A stretch of DNA of 64,000 nucleotides from the NCBI RefSeq assembly GCF_051014445.1, contig NC_135137.1, positions 20,709,501 through 20,773,500 of the forward strand. The letters run 5' to 3'. A program made the translations under genes and the position numbers. The notes under the pieces are model-generated. The model had not been told where the DNA came from. It did not search any database and saw only the letters and a list, made by a program, of their open reading frames with translations. The stretch comes from Colletes latitarsis. Its lineage: Eukaryota; Arthropoda; Insecta; Hymenoptera; Colletidae. Position 1 is the first letter of the stretch; every line of letters starts with the position of its first letter. Below are positions 20,702-36,082 of this stretch, piece by piece.

Positions 20702-23144
20702 TATATGTGTATGCATGTATGTATGTATAACAGAAAAGAAAAAAACACAAAAAATATTATTTTAATTTAACGCAACCTTAATTTAATAAATTATAATTTC
20801 TAATAATATATTTTTTCATGTAAAGCCACTATATTTCTTTCATTATTCTTTCGCGTCATTACTTTAAGGTAATTTAGGTTTTAAATATGTTAAGCAAAAA
20901 TCATGTTATCCAGTGCTGTACAAAGGTTTTCGCAATTTTCTTATCGTGTTAGAGCGAAAGCGTGTTATAGGGGATATGATGCCGTGTTGTAGGGGACAAG
21001 CATCTCTGTATAGGGAAATTCTCTTTTACAAATGTCGACGGAATCCCGACGTAACACCTGTATTCACGAGTTGTTATTAATGAAGTTGAAGGTAGACGAT
21101 CAACAACACAAGATTCACACGTAACCAGTCTTCCGAATTCAAGGACACTTCAATTTGGCGACAAGCATGGGATGCTGCTCACGAAATACACGAAACTTTC
21201 GTCGTGAGAGTAGCACGTGAAATTTACTTACATAACCTAAATCGAGCACGTACTCTACCTCACTTACGGGCACGAACGTAAGGCGATTTCTACAGTCGAT
21301 ATCGCCGATTTTTACAAAAGGTAAGTTTTAACGTTTAAGTAAACAAAGCCTCTGTAAGTTTTATTTTCCATACTTCAAAAGTAAAAATAAATACATGAAA
21401 AAAGAAAAAAACGTTCTTGACAAGTCCTATAAAATACTTGAGTTCAGTTTGTTCATAATTCATCGGTAAAAGAATCTAATGTTCTCTATGTTATCCGATA
21501 CACAAGATATAAAGTCAGTTTCTCCTTTCATTATTAGATGCGTTGACTTTAATTTTATAAATTATGATGATAAGTATGATGATTTTACAGAAAGTAAAAA
21601 TTATTTTTAATATTAAAGATTTCCTATATAAAGACAAGAAGGATATTTTTACCAATATCTATCTATCTATCTATCTTAATATTCTTCCCACTTGGCCCAC
21701 TTACTTTAACGAGTCTGAGTAAATCATCAATGTACTATCTCTATTTTTATTAATAAAAATAATAGTTGGATAACATAGAACTTAATATTTTATTAGTCAC
21801 ACCGCTAATAAAATGAATCTGCGATTCCATATCCAAAGATATAGTATAAGCTAGAAAATTCAGATTATTCAAGTTACTTCTATCACTCGTCAAATTTTTT
21901 ATGAAATTCTATGCTAATTCATGCTCTTTAAAATATAATTATAATCTACTGGGACTTTTAGTTAACTTATGTTTTAATAAATCAATAATCAAAGTATCTA
22001 TAATTAATATTAAAATCAAATAAGAGTGTCGAAATAGTATTAATATTATCTTTTCTTAACACTATCAGTCTCTGATATTTAAATCTGTTATCACCTTGTT
22101 CGAATAATTTATTACTAGCTTTGATAATATATTTTGGGATGGATTTTTTAAGAATGGAATAAAAGGAATTCAATTGCGAATTTTTATGAGGAATAAAGGG
22201 ATATTATTATACTATCAACATGTATATCGTTCTTTAACTTGCCCATTTAGATATTTATATACTTGTATGAATATAAACCCATACTAAAATCATGTAAATA
22301 TCTAAATCATTTTTAAATCTATGATTTGGAAAATTTTAGGGACTTGGAACTTAATTCATCTTTTATCTTACAGTTTTATCACACTTTAGAAGATAAAAAT
22401 CATAATTAAACTTACATATACATAAATAATAATTTAATTTATTTTGCATAAAAACAGTCCTCTTCGTGCCTTTATATTTTCATTTTCTATGACCAAAAAT
22501 TCGAAATTCGTTTCATTTTTACAAAAAAAGTGATTGGGATGTCCCAATCGGTAAGTATCATTTGTCGATTATCTTAAATATCTTATTATATTTTTTATAT
22601 ACTAAATTTTCAAACCTCTTTACCTTGATATCTTCTTTTTCATGTAATTTGAATACTTTTCTAAAGTAATCTTTTGTAAAATGTTCTGTTAATCTAAATT
22701 ATCTAATAAATCTATATCAGAATTAGTTAATTCTGTTATAAGATAAGTGAAATCAATAAAGACGAAGTTGCCAATATCAATTAAGTCAACTACTTTTGGT
22801 AATACATTTGGTTAAACATTCTTTCTTATTTTTTATCTCTGAATTTCGAGATTACACAGATTAAAAAAATTTGTCTCTCTTTATTATTGTATCTATTTTT
22901 TCAGAGGGTAAATAGGTTCGTCATCCCCTTCTTCATTTGGCTTATCTTCATTTTCTTTCTTTCTTTCTTTATTTGAAATTTGAAAAGTCTATTATTAACT
23001 TTTATTAACTTAACCCAGACCTAACCAGACCACAATTCATCTTTCATATATTACTTCTAAATTCTTTCTTATTAATACTTTTCTGTATTAAAAAGTAAGT
23101 AGTCTTTCGTGTGATGCTTATTCAACATTCTTACTACAGCTTGG

Positions 23145-23182
<38 letters not shown>

Positions 23183-23927
23183 CTTTTTTTTACCAAGAAT
23201 AAAGTTATTTAAGAAGTTTATGCAGAAAATTTCACGTGAAAAATTTATTTTCTTAGAAAAGTACAACGTAGAACTATATATGATATGTTGTTTGTTTATA
23301 AAATCATCAATAACTACGTATAAATATGGAAATATGGAATTATTCTATATTCTAACATTTAAACGACATTATACATACAATAATTGTATTAACCATATAT
23401 CCAAGCTAACCAGTTTAGCCAGCATATGGACTTCTTTAACGGTTCTCCGTATTCCTTCAAATAGCATGTCATTAGTGTTGTACGCACTGCATCTCATATT
23501 ATACGCAATTAATGTGACTTTTATACATATTATGCAACTGTATTATATCAACAAAGGGTGTACAAACCCGTAAATAAATAAATAAATAAATAAATAAGTA
23601 TTAAAAAAAGGGTAACGTGGAACTTGAAATGATTTTTTAGTTATTTTCTTTGGGTATTAAAGTAGATTTCATTGGATGTAAGAGTAGATGTAATTGGACA
23701 GTTAAGTATTTTTTATTATACTGTTAAAGCAATGTGTTTTAAGGGGAGGAGGTTTAAACACCTCGCCTAACCTAACCTCGTCCGGATCTCGAGGGAAGGA
23801 ACGCTGGGCAAATGGAAAATAATCGGTGCAAGTTGAATTTATTTTCGCTTAGTCGCCTTATACGATTAAGCCGTTTATTTCTTAAATTTTACTCTTAATT
23901 ACAATAGATAGAAGAAAATAATTTTCT

Positions 23928-24539
23928 AATTTGTTGATGGAGACTTCGTTAAAAAGTAATTATTAACGTTTAAAGTTCCGTCGGTAAAATGCGCAAGATT
24001 TCGGGGGTACGTCTATTCCACTAAAAATGATTGTAATTGACCCCCGCAACCGCAAATAATTTTTCCAAAACGATTTGAATTGAATTCTTTTTTCCGTCGA
24101 ACAACCGTTTTCACACCTTCTCGAATTTTTTTCTAGAAAGTGGGTAGGATTTCTGGGGTATGTCTATTCACCAAAAATGATTGTAATTTACCCCCACAGC
24201 TAACAATATTTTTTTCAGAACGATTTGAAATATTTTAATTTCGTCGAAAAATTTCACACCTTCTCGAATTTTTTTCTAGAAAGTGGGTAGGATTTCGAGG
24301 GTATGTGTCATTACACAATTACCAAAAATGATCGTAATTGACCCCCGCAACCGAAAATAATTTTTCCAAAACGATTTGAATTGAATTTTTTTTTCTCTGT
24401 CACCTAATTAGATTTTCGGTAAGGAATTTTTTTCTCGAAAATGCGTAGGATCTCGGGGGTATGTGTAATGACCAAAAATTATTGTAATTTACCCTCACAA
24501 CCGAAAATAATTTTTTTAGAACGATTTGAAAAATTTTTT
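23928..24539. mobile_element. Truncated inverted-repeat-element relative, unit 3 copy
   Basis: No difference from the unit 1 copy was noticed. Confidence 0.75.
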
Positions 24540-25010
24540 ACCTCTTGTTTTATAGTTGTTCCTTCCGATCCATAGGCATATAATTTATGAAAAATCTTTT
24601 AAATGTTTCATATAAATCTTGGCAAGAATTAAATTTTCTGTAAAAAAAAATTAAATAAATTTGTTCTCTGCCTTCTCTAGAAAAGAAAAAATTAAATGAG
24701 ATGAAATCTTATACATTACATGCTTACTTAAATCGCATTGAAAACGAATACCACAAATGTTTCAGAATAATCTGCAAAATGGTCTCACTCGCAAAGGGTT
24801 AATTGAGAAATAAATGTTTGGTAATTGAAAACGGGTAAGCAGGTTATTAACCAGCTGTTTTTTTCGCTAAGACAAATTGAAAACTCGGTTCTAACAAGGA
24901 AAAGTTGGAATGGTACCCGGTTTTGGGTTAGGTTTTACTTTAAGATATGTATTATTAAAGTTATTACAGGTACTATTTTCAGAAATAGAACTATATTCTA
25001 TTCACCACTA

Positions 25011-25107
25011 ATCACCGTGGCCGTGAGTGATAAGGTGTTTGCCTGCAAGTTCGAGCTTCTTCTTTTGCTCTGCAGATTCGAACCCTGGTAGAACAAATCT
25101 TTTTTTT
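25011..25107 (+). pseudogene. tRNA-like sequence, unit 3 copy
   Basis: No difference from the unit 1 copy was noticed. Confidence 0.45.
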
Positions 25108-27159
25108 ATTTTTTCAATCATATTTTCGTACAATCGTACATAACATGTTACATTATATTTTTGTATGCCCTTCGAATATTTCTTTTTTAAAGTTGAATTT
25201 AACCAAAATTACATTTACAACATAATATGTTATTTTCAATGTACGAAGTACATGAATCTGGATGGTACTTTTCGTAAAAACAGTCAAAACATAAAAATTT
25301 CAAGCACCACGTGCATCTAACGAAAGTTCTGTTTTAAAAGAAATTACAAAATTTTCTATTTAATGATGATGATGGAATGGAATGACCGCTTCATTTACAT
25401 TGATAAAATGTGAACGATTTTCGGATAGTCGTACCTCGTACTTTTTACCTTATACTTGAGGTAAAAAGGGGTATAACCGGGTAAAACAGTTTTATGACAT
25501 TACCTGCTAACTCATGTTACTGTTCTGATGAAAATGAAACGCTATGTTTTGTATTCGACTATGTCCTTTTAAAATTTTTAATCCAACCCATACTTTGTAT
25601 TAAACTGGCAAACGGGATCACTTTTCTTTTGTGGTTTAAACGGTTTGATGGTGCACATTATGCAAAGTTAAGCCAAATCAAACATATAATATATTCAGTT
25701 CGTCATAACAAATTGATAATTATACGGTTATCTAAAAACATATCGAGGAAAATCATTATTAATTAATTTCTGCAACTATTAATTCTACTACTAAGTTTTG
25801 TTTATGTTACAAAAATAAGATAATAACTCTTCTTATTGAAAAATCCCACAGCGTGCACGATACTGGCAAAGAGTGGATTCTCATTTTAATTTATTAATTT
25901 TCAATCTTAAACTATTGATTTTGAAAAATCGTATTAATAATATACATATGTTACGCTCACATATAAGAATAATAATAAGAAAAAAATTTCTTTTTTTTGT
26001 CAATAATTAAAATATGATATGATATGGTTTTAAAACCCATTTATTTTCGTAAAATAAATTTTACAAAATTTCTTTTTCAAACTACTTACGTACTTTGCTT
26101 ATGTGCGCCTACATCGTCATGTGCGTCGGAAAGTAAAAATGCCTGGGCAGTCAGTCGAGAATCTCGACTCGAGATTCCAAATCGTATGCCGTTGACGGGA
26201 GGTCGGATTTCAGTTGTTAAGAGCGAGAAGGCAAATGTGAGCCTTTCTCTCTCGACTCTCACGAGGCGGTCCGAAATTACTTCGGGCAGCGTCAGTTTGC
26301 CTTTGTCGACTTTCCGAAACATTACGAGCTCACGTACGCGCGAGAGAGCACACTATGCACACACTTCGGTGCACTTCTGGCACCTCTGATTTCAGACACT
26401 TCCTCTAAACCAATGAAAAAACTTTTCGAACAAAAGTTACACAGAAATGACAACACTTGACAAGAAATTGCAATAGTAGAAATTAGCAAAACAGTTTTTA
26501 TTCAACAAGAAATCAAGGTCGTTTCAATTTTTTTTTAACAAAAATATATAATTTTTGTCTATCGATTTGTTTGTTGTATCTTTGTATTCTCTTTAAAAAA
26601 AAAGTGTAAGAGGTCTTAGGTCGAAAATTGACTGGAATTCTTTAGAAGCTATGATTTTTGTTCCGAATTCCCATTCACGCGACACACTGTCTCCGCTCCG
26701 CCGCCCCCGGAGGAGGATTAAACTTCATTAAATAAACGAAAAAATACAGTTTGAAACCCTCCTATAACACGGTAGATCGGTTCCTATAAAATGCCGTGTT
26801 GTCTGAAACCGTGTTATATGAGACCTAACCCAGAGCCAGTTCACTCGAAAAGGGAGGGGAGTTATGGTCCGAAAACTTATTAAAAACGAATATTTTTTTT
26901 TAATTCAATGACAGAATTTACCACACAGTATTTGTTTAAATAAGTAATATATTTAACATAACAGGAAATAATTAAATAAATATGAATGAGCGCAAGCAGG
27001 CTGTTGCAGCTCGTAATGCAAATCGAAACGTAACATACGAGAAACGTCGCGAGAAGGCGTCCCCAAGACGAAAGAAACAAAACGACCTATTTTATATTAT
27101 AAACACATATAGATCGCTTTCTCACATTCTACATAAGCAATTTAATTTTTCTATGTATA

Positions 27160-28390
27160 CAGGGTGTTCGACCACCCCTGGGAAAAATTTTAATGGGAGA
27201 TTCTAGAGGCCAAAATAAGACGAAAATCAAGAATACCAATTTGTTGATGGAGGCTTCGTTAAAAAGTTATTAACAATTAAATTAAAAAATTTCAAATCGT
27301 TTTGGAAAAATTATTTTCGGTTGCCAATTCGGGGGTCAATTACAATCATTTTTTATGAATACACATATCCCCGACAATCCTACCCTCCTTCGAGAAAAAA
27401 ATTCGGGTAGGTGGTGAAATTTCTCTTCTTGGCGAAAAAAAGAATTTTTCAAATCGTTCTAAAAATATTATTTCCGATTGCAAGGGTCGATTATAATCAT
27501 TTTTTATGAATAGATATACCCCGGAAATCCTACCCAGTTTGGAGAAAAAAATTCGAGAAGGTGTGAAATTTTTCAACAAAATTAAAAAATTTTAAATCGT
27601 TCTAAAAAAATTATTTCTGATTGCAGGGACCAATTATAATAATTTTTGGTCGATAGACATACCCTCGAAATCGTAACCATTTTCGAGAAAAAAATTCCTT
27701 ACCGAAAATATAATTTCAGGCGAAAAATGCTTCCCGTAAATTTTATGTTTGAATCTTTAAAACACCATAACTTCCGAACGGATTGGACGATTTTAATGTT
27801 AAGAAAGCCAAACGCCGCGTATTTTAGTGTAGAATATGTAACAATTATAAAAATATTGGAAAGGTTGTTCCTTGGCCCCGTAATGTTAGAAAACCCCCAT
27901 AAAAATGGTCCAATTTTCAACTTATATAGCCATAACTCCTATAATAGTGAATATATTTCAATGAAACTTTTTTCTCAAGTAGAGCCCATAGGTACCTGCA
28001 AAAAAGTATTAAACAACTTTTCTGTAGGACGTCAAGCGAAATTATTAAAAATCAAAAACGAATTTTTAAGAAAAATCAACAGGGGATAGGTAGGTAGGTA
28101 GGTAGGTAGGTAGGTAGGTGCCTAAATTTTTCGGCGAAATTGAAAAGTTTCAAATCGTTCTGGAAAAATTATTTTCGGTTGCGGAGGTAAATTATAATCA
28201 TTTTCGGTGAATAGACATACTCCCGAAATCTTACCCACTTTCGAGAAAAAATTCAGTATTGGCGGAACTTTAAACGTTAATAACTTTTTAACGAAGCCAC
28301 CATCAACAAATTGGTATTCTTGATTTTCGTCTTATTTTGGCCTCTAGAATCTCCCATTAATATTTTTCCCAAGGGTGGCCGAACACCCTG
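27160..28390. mobile_element. Terminal-inverted-repeat element, unit 3 copy
   Basis: No difference from the unit 1 copy was noticed, and both TA flanks are preserved. Confidence 0.85.
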
Positions 28391-30833
28391 TATATGTGTA
28401 TGCATGTATGTATGTATAACAGAAAAGAAAAAAACACAAAAAATATTATTTTAATTTAACGCAACCTTAATTTAATAAATTATAATTTCTAATAATATAT
28501 TTTTTCATGTAAAGCCACTATATTTCTTTCATTATTCTTTCGCGTCATTACTTTAAGGTAATTTAGGTTTTAAATATGTTAAGCAAAAATCATGTTATCC
28601 AGTGCTGTACAAAGGTTTTCGCAATTTTCTTATCGTGTTAGAGCGAAAGCGTGTTATAGGGGATATGATGCCGTGTTGTAGGGGACAAGCATCTCTGTAT
28701 AGGGAAATTCTCTTTTACAAATGTCGACGGAATCCCGACGTAACACCTGTATTCACGAGTTGTTATTAATGAAGTTGAAGGTAGACGATCAACAACACAA
28801 GATTCACACGTAACCAGTCTTCCGAATTCAAGGACACTTCAATTTGGCGACAAGCATGGGATGCTGCTCACGAAATACACGAAACTTTCGTCGTGAGAGT
28901 AGCACGTGAAATTTACTTACATAACCTAAATCGAGCACGTACTCTACCTCACTTACGGGCACGAACGTAAGGCGATTTCTACAGTCGATATCGCCGATTT
29001 TTACAAAAGGTAAGTTTTAACGTTTAAGTAAACAAAGCCTCTGTAAGTTTTATTTTCCATACTTCAAAAGTAAAAATAAATACATGAAAAAAGAAAAAAA
29101 CGTTCTTGACAAGTCCTATAAAATACTTGAGTTCAGTTTGTTCATAATTCATCGGTAAAAGAATCTAATGTTCTCTATGTTATCCGATACACAAGATATA
29201 AAGTCAGTTTCTCCTTTCATTATTAGATGCGTTGACTTTAATTTTATAAATTATGATGATAAGTATGATGATTTTACAGAAAGTAAAAATTATTTTTAAT
29301 ATTAAAGATTTCCTATATAAAGACAAGAAGGATATTTTTACCAATATCTATCTATCTATCTATCTTAATATTCTTCCCACTTGGCCCACTTACTTTAACG
29401 AGTCTGAGTAAATCATCAATGTACTATCTCTATTTTTATTAATAAAAATAATAGTTGGATAACATAGAACTTAATATTTTATTAGTCACACCGCTAATAA
29501 AATGAATCTGCGATTCCATATCCAAAGATATAGTATAAGCTAGAAAATTCAGATTATTCAAGTTACTTCTATCACTCGTCAAATTTTTTATGAAATTCTA
29601 TGCTAATTCATGCTCTTTAAAATATAATTATAATCTACTGGGACTTTTAGTTAACTTATGTTTTAATAAATCAATAATCAAAGTATCTATAATTAATATT
29701 AAAATCAAATAAGAGTGTCGAAATAGTATTAATATTATCTTTTCTTAACACTATCAGTCTCTGATATTTAAATCTGTTATCACCTTGTTCGAATAATTTA
29801 TTACTAGCTTTGATAATATATTTTGGGATGGATTTTTTAAGAATGGAATAAAAGGAATTCAATTGCGAATTTTTATGAGGAATAAAGGGATATTATTATA
29901 CTATCAACATGTATATCGTTCTTTAACTTGCCCATTTAGATATTTATATACTTGTATGAATATAAACCCATACTAAAATCATGTAAATATCTAAATCATT
30001 TTTAAATCTATGATTTGGAAAATTTTAGGGACTTGGAACTTAATTCATCTTTTATCTTACAGTTTTATCACACTTTAGAAGATAAAAATCATAATTAAAC
30101 TTACATATACATAAATAATAATTTAATTTATTTTGCATAAAAACAGTCCTCTTCGTGCCTTTATATTTTCATTTTCTATGACCAAAAATTCGAAATTCGT
30201 TTCATTTTTACAAAAAAAGTGATTGGGATGTCCCAATCGGTAAGTATCATTTGTCGATTATCTTAAATATCTTATTATATTTTTTATATACTAAATTTTC
30301 AAACCTCTTTACCTTGATATCTTCTTTTTCATGTAATTTGAATACTTTTCTAAAGTAATCTTTTGTAAAATGTTCTGTTAATCTAAATTATCTAATAAAT
30401 CTATATCAGAATTAGTTAATTCTGTTATAAGATAAGTGAAATCAATAAAGACGAAGTTGCCAATATCAATTAAGTCAACTACTTTTGGTAATACATTTGG
30501 TTAAACATTCTTTCTTATTTTTTATCTCTGAATTTCGAGATTACACAGATTAAAAAAATTTGTCTCTCTTTATTATTGTATCTATTTTTTCAGAGGGTAA
30601 ATAGGTTCGTCATCCCCTTCTTCATTTGGCTTATCTTCATTTTCTTTCTTTCTTTCTTTATTTGAAATTTGAAAAGTCTATTATTAACTTTTATTAACTT
30701 AACCCAGACCTAACCAGACCACAATTCATCTTTCATATATTACTTCTAAATTCTTTCTTATTAATACTTTTCTGTATTAAAAAGTAAGTAGTCTTTCGTG
30801 TGATGCTTATTCAACATTCTTACTACAGCTTGG

Positions 30834-30874
<41 letters not shown>

Positions 30875-31619
30875 CTTTTTTTTACCAAGAATAAAGTTAT
30901 TTAAGAAGTTTATGCAGAAAATTTCACGTGAAAAATTTATTTTCTTAGAAAAGTACAACGTAGAACTATATATGATATGTTGTTTGTTTATAAAATCATC
31001 AATAACTACGTATAAATATGGAAATATGGAATTATTCTATATTCTAACATTTAAACGACATTATACATACAATAATTGTATTAATCATATATCCAAGCTA
31101 ACCAGTTTAGCCAGCATATGGACTTCTTTAACGGTTCTCCGTATTCCTTCAAATAGCATGTCATTAGTGTTGTACGCACTGCATCTCATATTATACGCAA
31201 TTAATGTGACTTTTATACATATTATGCAACTGTATTATATCAACAAAGGGTGTACAAACCCGTAAATAAATAAATAAATAAATAAATAAGTATTAAAAAA
31301 AGGGTAACGTGGAACTTGAAATGATTTTTTAGTTATTTTCTTTGGGTATTAAAGTAGATTTCATTGGATGTAAGAGTAGATGTAATTGGACAGTTAAGTA
31401 TTTTTTATTATACTGTTAAAGCAATGTGTTTTAAGGGGAGGAGGTTTAAACACCTCGCCTAACCTAACCTCGTCCGGATCTCGAGGGAAGGAACGCTGGG
31501 CAAATGGAAAATAATCGGTGCAAGTTGAATTTATTTTCGCTTAGTCGCCTTATACGATTAAGCCGTTTATTTCTTAAATTTTACTCTTAATTACAATAGA
31601 TAGAAGAAAATAATTTTCT

Positions 31620-32231
31620 AATTTGTTGATGGAGACTTCGTTAAAAAGTAATTATTAACGTTTAAAGTTCCGTCGGTAAAATGCGCAAGATTTCGGGGGT
31701 ACGTCTATTCCACTAAAAATGATTGTAATTGACCCCCGCAACCGCAAATAATTTTTCCAAAACGATTTGAATTGAATTCTTTTTTCCGTCGAACAACCGT
31801 TTTCACACCTTCTCGAATTTTTTTCTAGAAAGTGGGTAGGATTTCTGGGGTATGTCTATTCACCAAAAATGATTGTAATTTACCCCCACAGCTAACAATA
31901 TTTTTTTCAGAACGATTTGAAATATTTTAATTTCGTCGAAAAATTTCACACCTTCTCGAATTTTTTTCTAGAAAGTGGGTAGGATTTCGAGGGTATGTGT
32001 CATTACACAATTACCAAAAATGATCGTAATTGACCCCCGCAACCGAAAATAATTTTTCCAAAACGATTTGAATTGAATTTTTTTTTCTCTGTCACCTAAT
32101 TAGATTTTCGGTAAGGAATTTTTTTCTCGAAAATGCGTAGGATCTCGGGGGTATGTGTAATGACCAAAAATTATTGTAATTTACCCTCACAACCGAAAAT
32201 AATTTTTTTAGAACGATTTGAAAAATTTTTT
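31620..32231. mobile_element. Truncated inverted-repeat-element relative, unit 4 copy
   Basis: No difference from the unit 1 copy was noticed. Confidence 0.75.
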
Positions 32232-32702
32232 ACCTCTTGTTTTATAGTTGTTCCTTCCGATCCATAGGCATATAATTTATGAAAAATCTTTTAAATGTTT
32301 CATATAAATCTTGGCAAGAATTAAATTTTCTGTAAAAAAAAATTAAATAAATTTGTTCTCTGCCTTCTCTAGAAAAGAAAAAATTAAATGAGATGAAATC
32401 TTATACATTACATGCTTACTTAAATCGCATTGAAAACGAATACCACAAATGTTTCAGAATAATCTGCAAAATGGTCTCACTCGCAAAGGGTTAATTGAGA
32501 AATAAATGTTTGGTAATTGAAAACGGGTAAGCAGGTTATTAACCAGCTGTTTTTTTCGCTAAGACAAATTGAAAACTCGGTTCTAACAAGGAAAAGTTGG
32601 AATGGTACCCGGTTTTGGGTTAGGTTTTACTTTAAGATATGTATTATTAAAGTTATTACAGGTACTATTTTCAGAAATAGAACTATATTCTATTCACCAC
32701 TA

Positions 32703-32799
32703 ATCACCGTGGCCGTGAGTGATAAGGTGTTTGCCTGCAAGTTCGAGCTTCTTCTTTTGCTCTGCAGATTCGAACCCTGGTAGAACAAATCTTTTTTTT
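32703..32799 (+). pseudogene. tRNA-like sequence, unit 4 copy
   Basis: No difference from the unit 1 copy was noticed. Confidence 0.45.
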
Positions 32800-34851
32800 A
32801 TTTTTTCAATCATATTTTCGTACAATCGTACATAACATGTTACATTATATTTTTGTATGCCCTTCGAATATTTCTTTTTTAAAGTTGAATTTAACCAAAA
32901 TTACATTTACAACATAATATGTTATTTTCAATGTACGAAGTACATGAATCTGGATGGTACTTTTCGTAAAAACAGTCAAAACATAAAAATTTCAAGCACC
33001 ACGTGCATCTAACGAAAGTTCTGTTTTAAAAGAAATTACAAAATTTTCTATTTAATGATGATGATGGAATGGAATGACCGCTTCATTTACATTGATAAAA
33101 TGTGAACGATTTTCGGATAGTCGTACCTCGTACTTTTTACCTTATACTTGAGGTAAAAAGGGGTATAACCGGGTAAAACAGTTTTATGACATTACCTGCT
33201 AACTCATGTTACTGTTCTGATGAAAATGAAACGCTATGTTTTGTATTCGACTATGTCCTTTTAAAATTTTTAATCCAACCCATACTTTGTATTAAACTGG
33301 CAAACGGGATCACTTTTCTTTTGTGGTTTAAACGGTTTGATGGTGCACATTATGCAAAGTTAAGCCAAATCAAACATATAATATATTCAGTTCGTCATAA
33401 CAAATTGATAATTATACGGTTATCTAAAAACATATCGAGGAAAATCATTATTAATTAATTTCTGCAACTATTAATTCTACTACTAAGTTTTGTTTATGTT
33501 ACAAAAATAAGATAATAACTCTTCTTATTGAAAAATCCCACAGCGTGCACGATACTGGCAAAGAGTGGATTCTCATTTTAATTTATTAATTTTCAATCTT
33601 AAACTATTGATTTTGAAAAATCGTATTAATAATATACATATGTTACGCTCACATATAAGAATAATAATAAGAAAAAAATTTCTTTTTTTTGTCAATAATT
33701 AAAATATGATATGATATGGTTTTAAAACCCATTTATTTTCGTAAAATAAATTTTACAAAATTTCTTTTTCAAACTACTTACGTACTTTGCTTATGTGCGC
33801 CTACATCGTCATGTGCGTCGGAAAGTAAAAATGCCTGGGCAGTCAGTCGAGAATCTCGACTCGAGATTCCAAATCGTATGCCGTTGACGGGAGGTCGGAT
33901 TTCAGTTGTTAAGAGCGAGAAGGCAAATGTGAGCCTTTCTCTCTCGACTCTCACGAGGCGGTCCGAAATTACTTCGGGCAGCGTCAGTTTGCCTTTGTCG
34001 ACTTTCCGAAACATTACGAGCTCACGTACGCGCGAGAGAGCACACTATGCACACACTTCGGTGCACTTCTGGCACCTCTGATTTCAGACACTTCCTCTAA
34101 ACCAATGAAAAAACTTTTCGAACAAAAGTTACACAGAAATGACAACACTTGACAAGAAATTGCAATAGTAGAAATTAGCAAAACAGTTTTTATTCAACAA
34201 GAAATCAAGGTCGTTTCAATTTTTTTTTAACAAAAATATATAATTTTTGTCTATCGATTTGTTTGTTGTATCTTTGTATTCTCTTTAAAAAAAAAGTGTA
34301 AGAGGTCTTAGGTCGAAAATTGACTGGAATTCTTTAGAAGCTATGATTTTTGTTCCGAATTCCCATTCACGCGACACACTGTCTCCGCTCCGCCGCCCCC
34401 GGAGGAGGATTAAACTTCATTAAATAAACGAAAAAATACAGTTTGAAACCCTCCTATAACACGGTAGATCGGTTCCTATAAAATGCCGTGTTGTCTGAAA
34501 CCGTGTTATATGAGACCTAACCCAGAGCCAGTTCACTCGAAAAGGGAGGGGAGTTATGGTCCGAAAACTTATTAAAAACGAATATTTTTTTTTAATTCAA
34601 TGACAGAATTTACCACACAGTATTTGTTTAAATAAGTAATATATTTAACATAACAGGAAATAATTAAATAAATATGAATGAGCGCAAGCAGGCTGTTGCA
34701 GCTCGTAATGCAAATCGAAACGTAACATACGAGAAACGTCGCGAGAAGGCGTCCCCAAGACGAAAGAAACAAAACGACCTATTTTATATTATAAACACAT
34801 ATAGATCGCTTTCTCACATTCTACATAAGCAATTTAATTTTTCTATGTATA

Positions 34852-36082
34852 CAGGGTGTTCGACCACCCCTGGGAAAAATTTTAATGGGAGATTCTAGAG
34901 GCCAAAATAAGACGAAAATCAAGAATACCAATTTGTTGATGGAGGCTTCGTTAAAAAGTTATTAACAATTAAATTAAAAAATTTCAAATCGTTTTGGAAA
35001 AATTATTTTCGGTTGCCAATTCGGGGGTCAATTACAATCATTTTTTATGAATACACATATCCCCGACAATCCTACCCTCCTTCGAGAAAAAAATTCGGGT
35101 AGGTGGTGAAATTTCTCTTCTTGGCGAAAAAAAGAATTTTTCAAATCGTTCTAAAAATATTATTTCCGATTGCAAGGGTCGATTATAATCATTTTTTATG
35201 AATAGATATACCCCGGAAATCCTACCCAGTTTGGAGAAAAAAATTCGAGAAGGTGTGAAATTTTTCAACAAAATTAAAAAATTTTAAATCGTTCTAAAAA
35301 AATTATTTCTGATTGCAGGGACCAATTATAATAATTTTTGGTCGATAGACATACCCTCGAAATCGTAACCATTTTCGAGAAAAAAATTCCTTACCGAAAA
35401 TATAATTTCAGGCGAAAAATGCTTCCCGTAAATTTTATGTTTGAATCTTTAAAACACCATAACTTCCGAACGGATTGGACGATTTTAATGTTAAGAAAGC
35501 CAAACGCCGCGTATTTTAGTGTAGAATATGTAACAATTATAAAAATATTGGAAAGGTTGTTCCTTGGCCCCGTAATGTTAGAAAACCCCCATAAAAATGG
35601 TCCAATTTTCAACTTATATAGCCATAACTCCTATAATAGTGAATATATTTCAATGAAACTTTTTTCTCAAGTAGAGCCCATAGGTACCTGCAAAAAAGTA
35701 TTAAACAACTTTTCTGTAGGACGTCAAGCGAAATTATTAAAAATCAAAAACGAATTTTTAAGAAAAATCAACAGGGGATAGGTAGGTAGGTAGGTAGGTA
35801 GGTAGGTAGGTGCCTAAATTTTTCGGCGAAATTGAAAAGTTTCAAATCGTTCTGGAAAAATTATTTTCGGTTGCGGAGGTAAATTATAATCATTTTCGGT
35901 GAATAGACATACTCCCGAAATCTTACCCACTTTCGAGAAAAAATTCAGTATTGGCGGAACTTTAAACGTTAATAACTTTTTAACGAAGCCACCATCAACA
36001 AATTGGTATTCTTGATTTTCGTCTTATTTTGGCCTCTAGAATCTCCCATTAATATTTTTCCCAAGGGTGGCCGAACACCCTG
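34852..36082. mobile_element. Terminal-inverted-repeat element, unit 4 copy
   Basis: No difference from the unit 1 copy was noticed. The same position in the unit shows it was amplified with the array rather than inserted independently. Confidence 0.85.

Larger units (their letters stand above)
7690..20782 (+). repeat. Array unit 2 (7678 bp plus LINE insertion, short-TGT class)
   Basis: This copy carries (TGT)7 and (TAAA)7 and is interrupted at 11849-17253 by the LINE. I noticed four private substitutions relative to the other units: T at 10937, G at 18411, T at 19359 and T at 19699. The unit resumes exactly after the insertion, with only a 10-bp target duplication added. Confidence 0.95.
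20783..28471 (+). repeat. Array unit 3 (7689 bp, long-TGT class)
   Basis: It carries (TGT)12 and (TAAA)6 like unit 1. It shares T at relative 223 (21005) with unit 4 but keeps C at relative 2611. It therefore looks intermediate between units 1 and 4. Confidence 0.95.
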
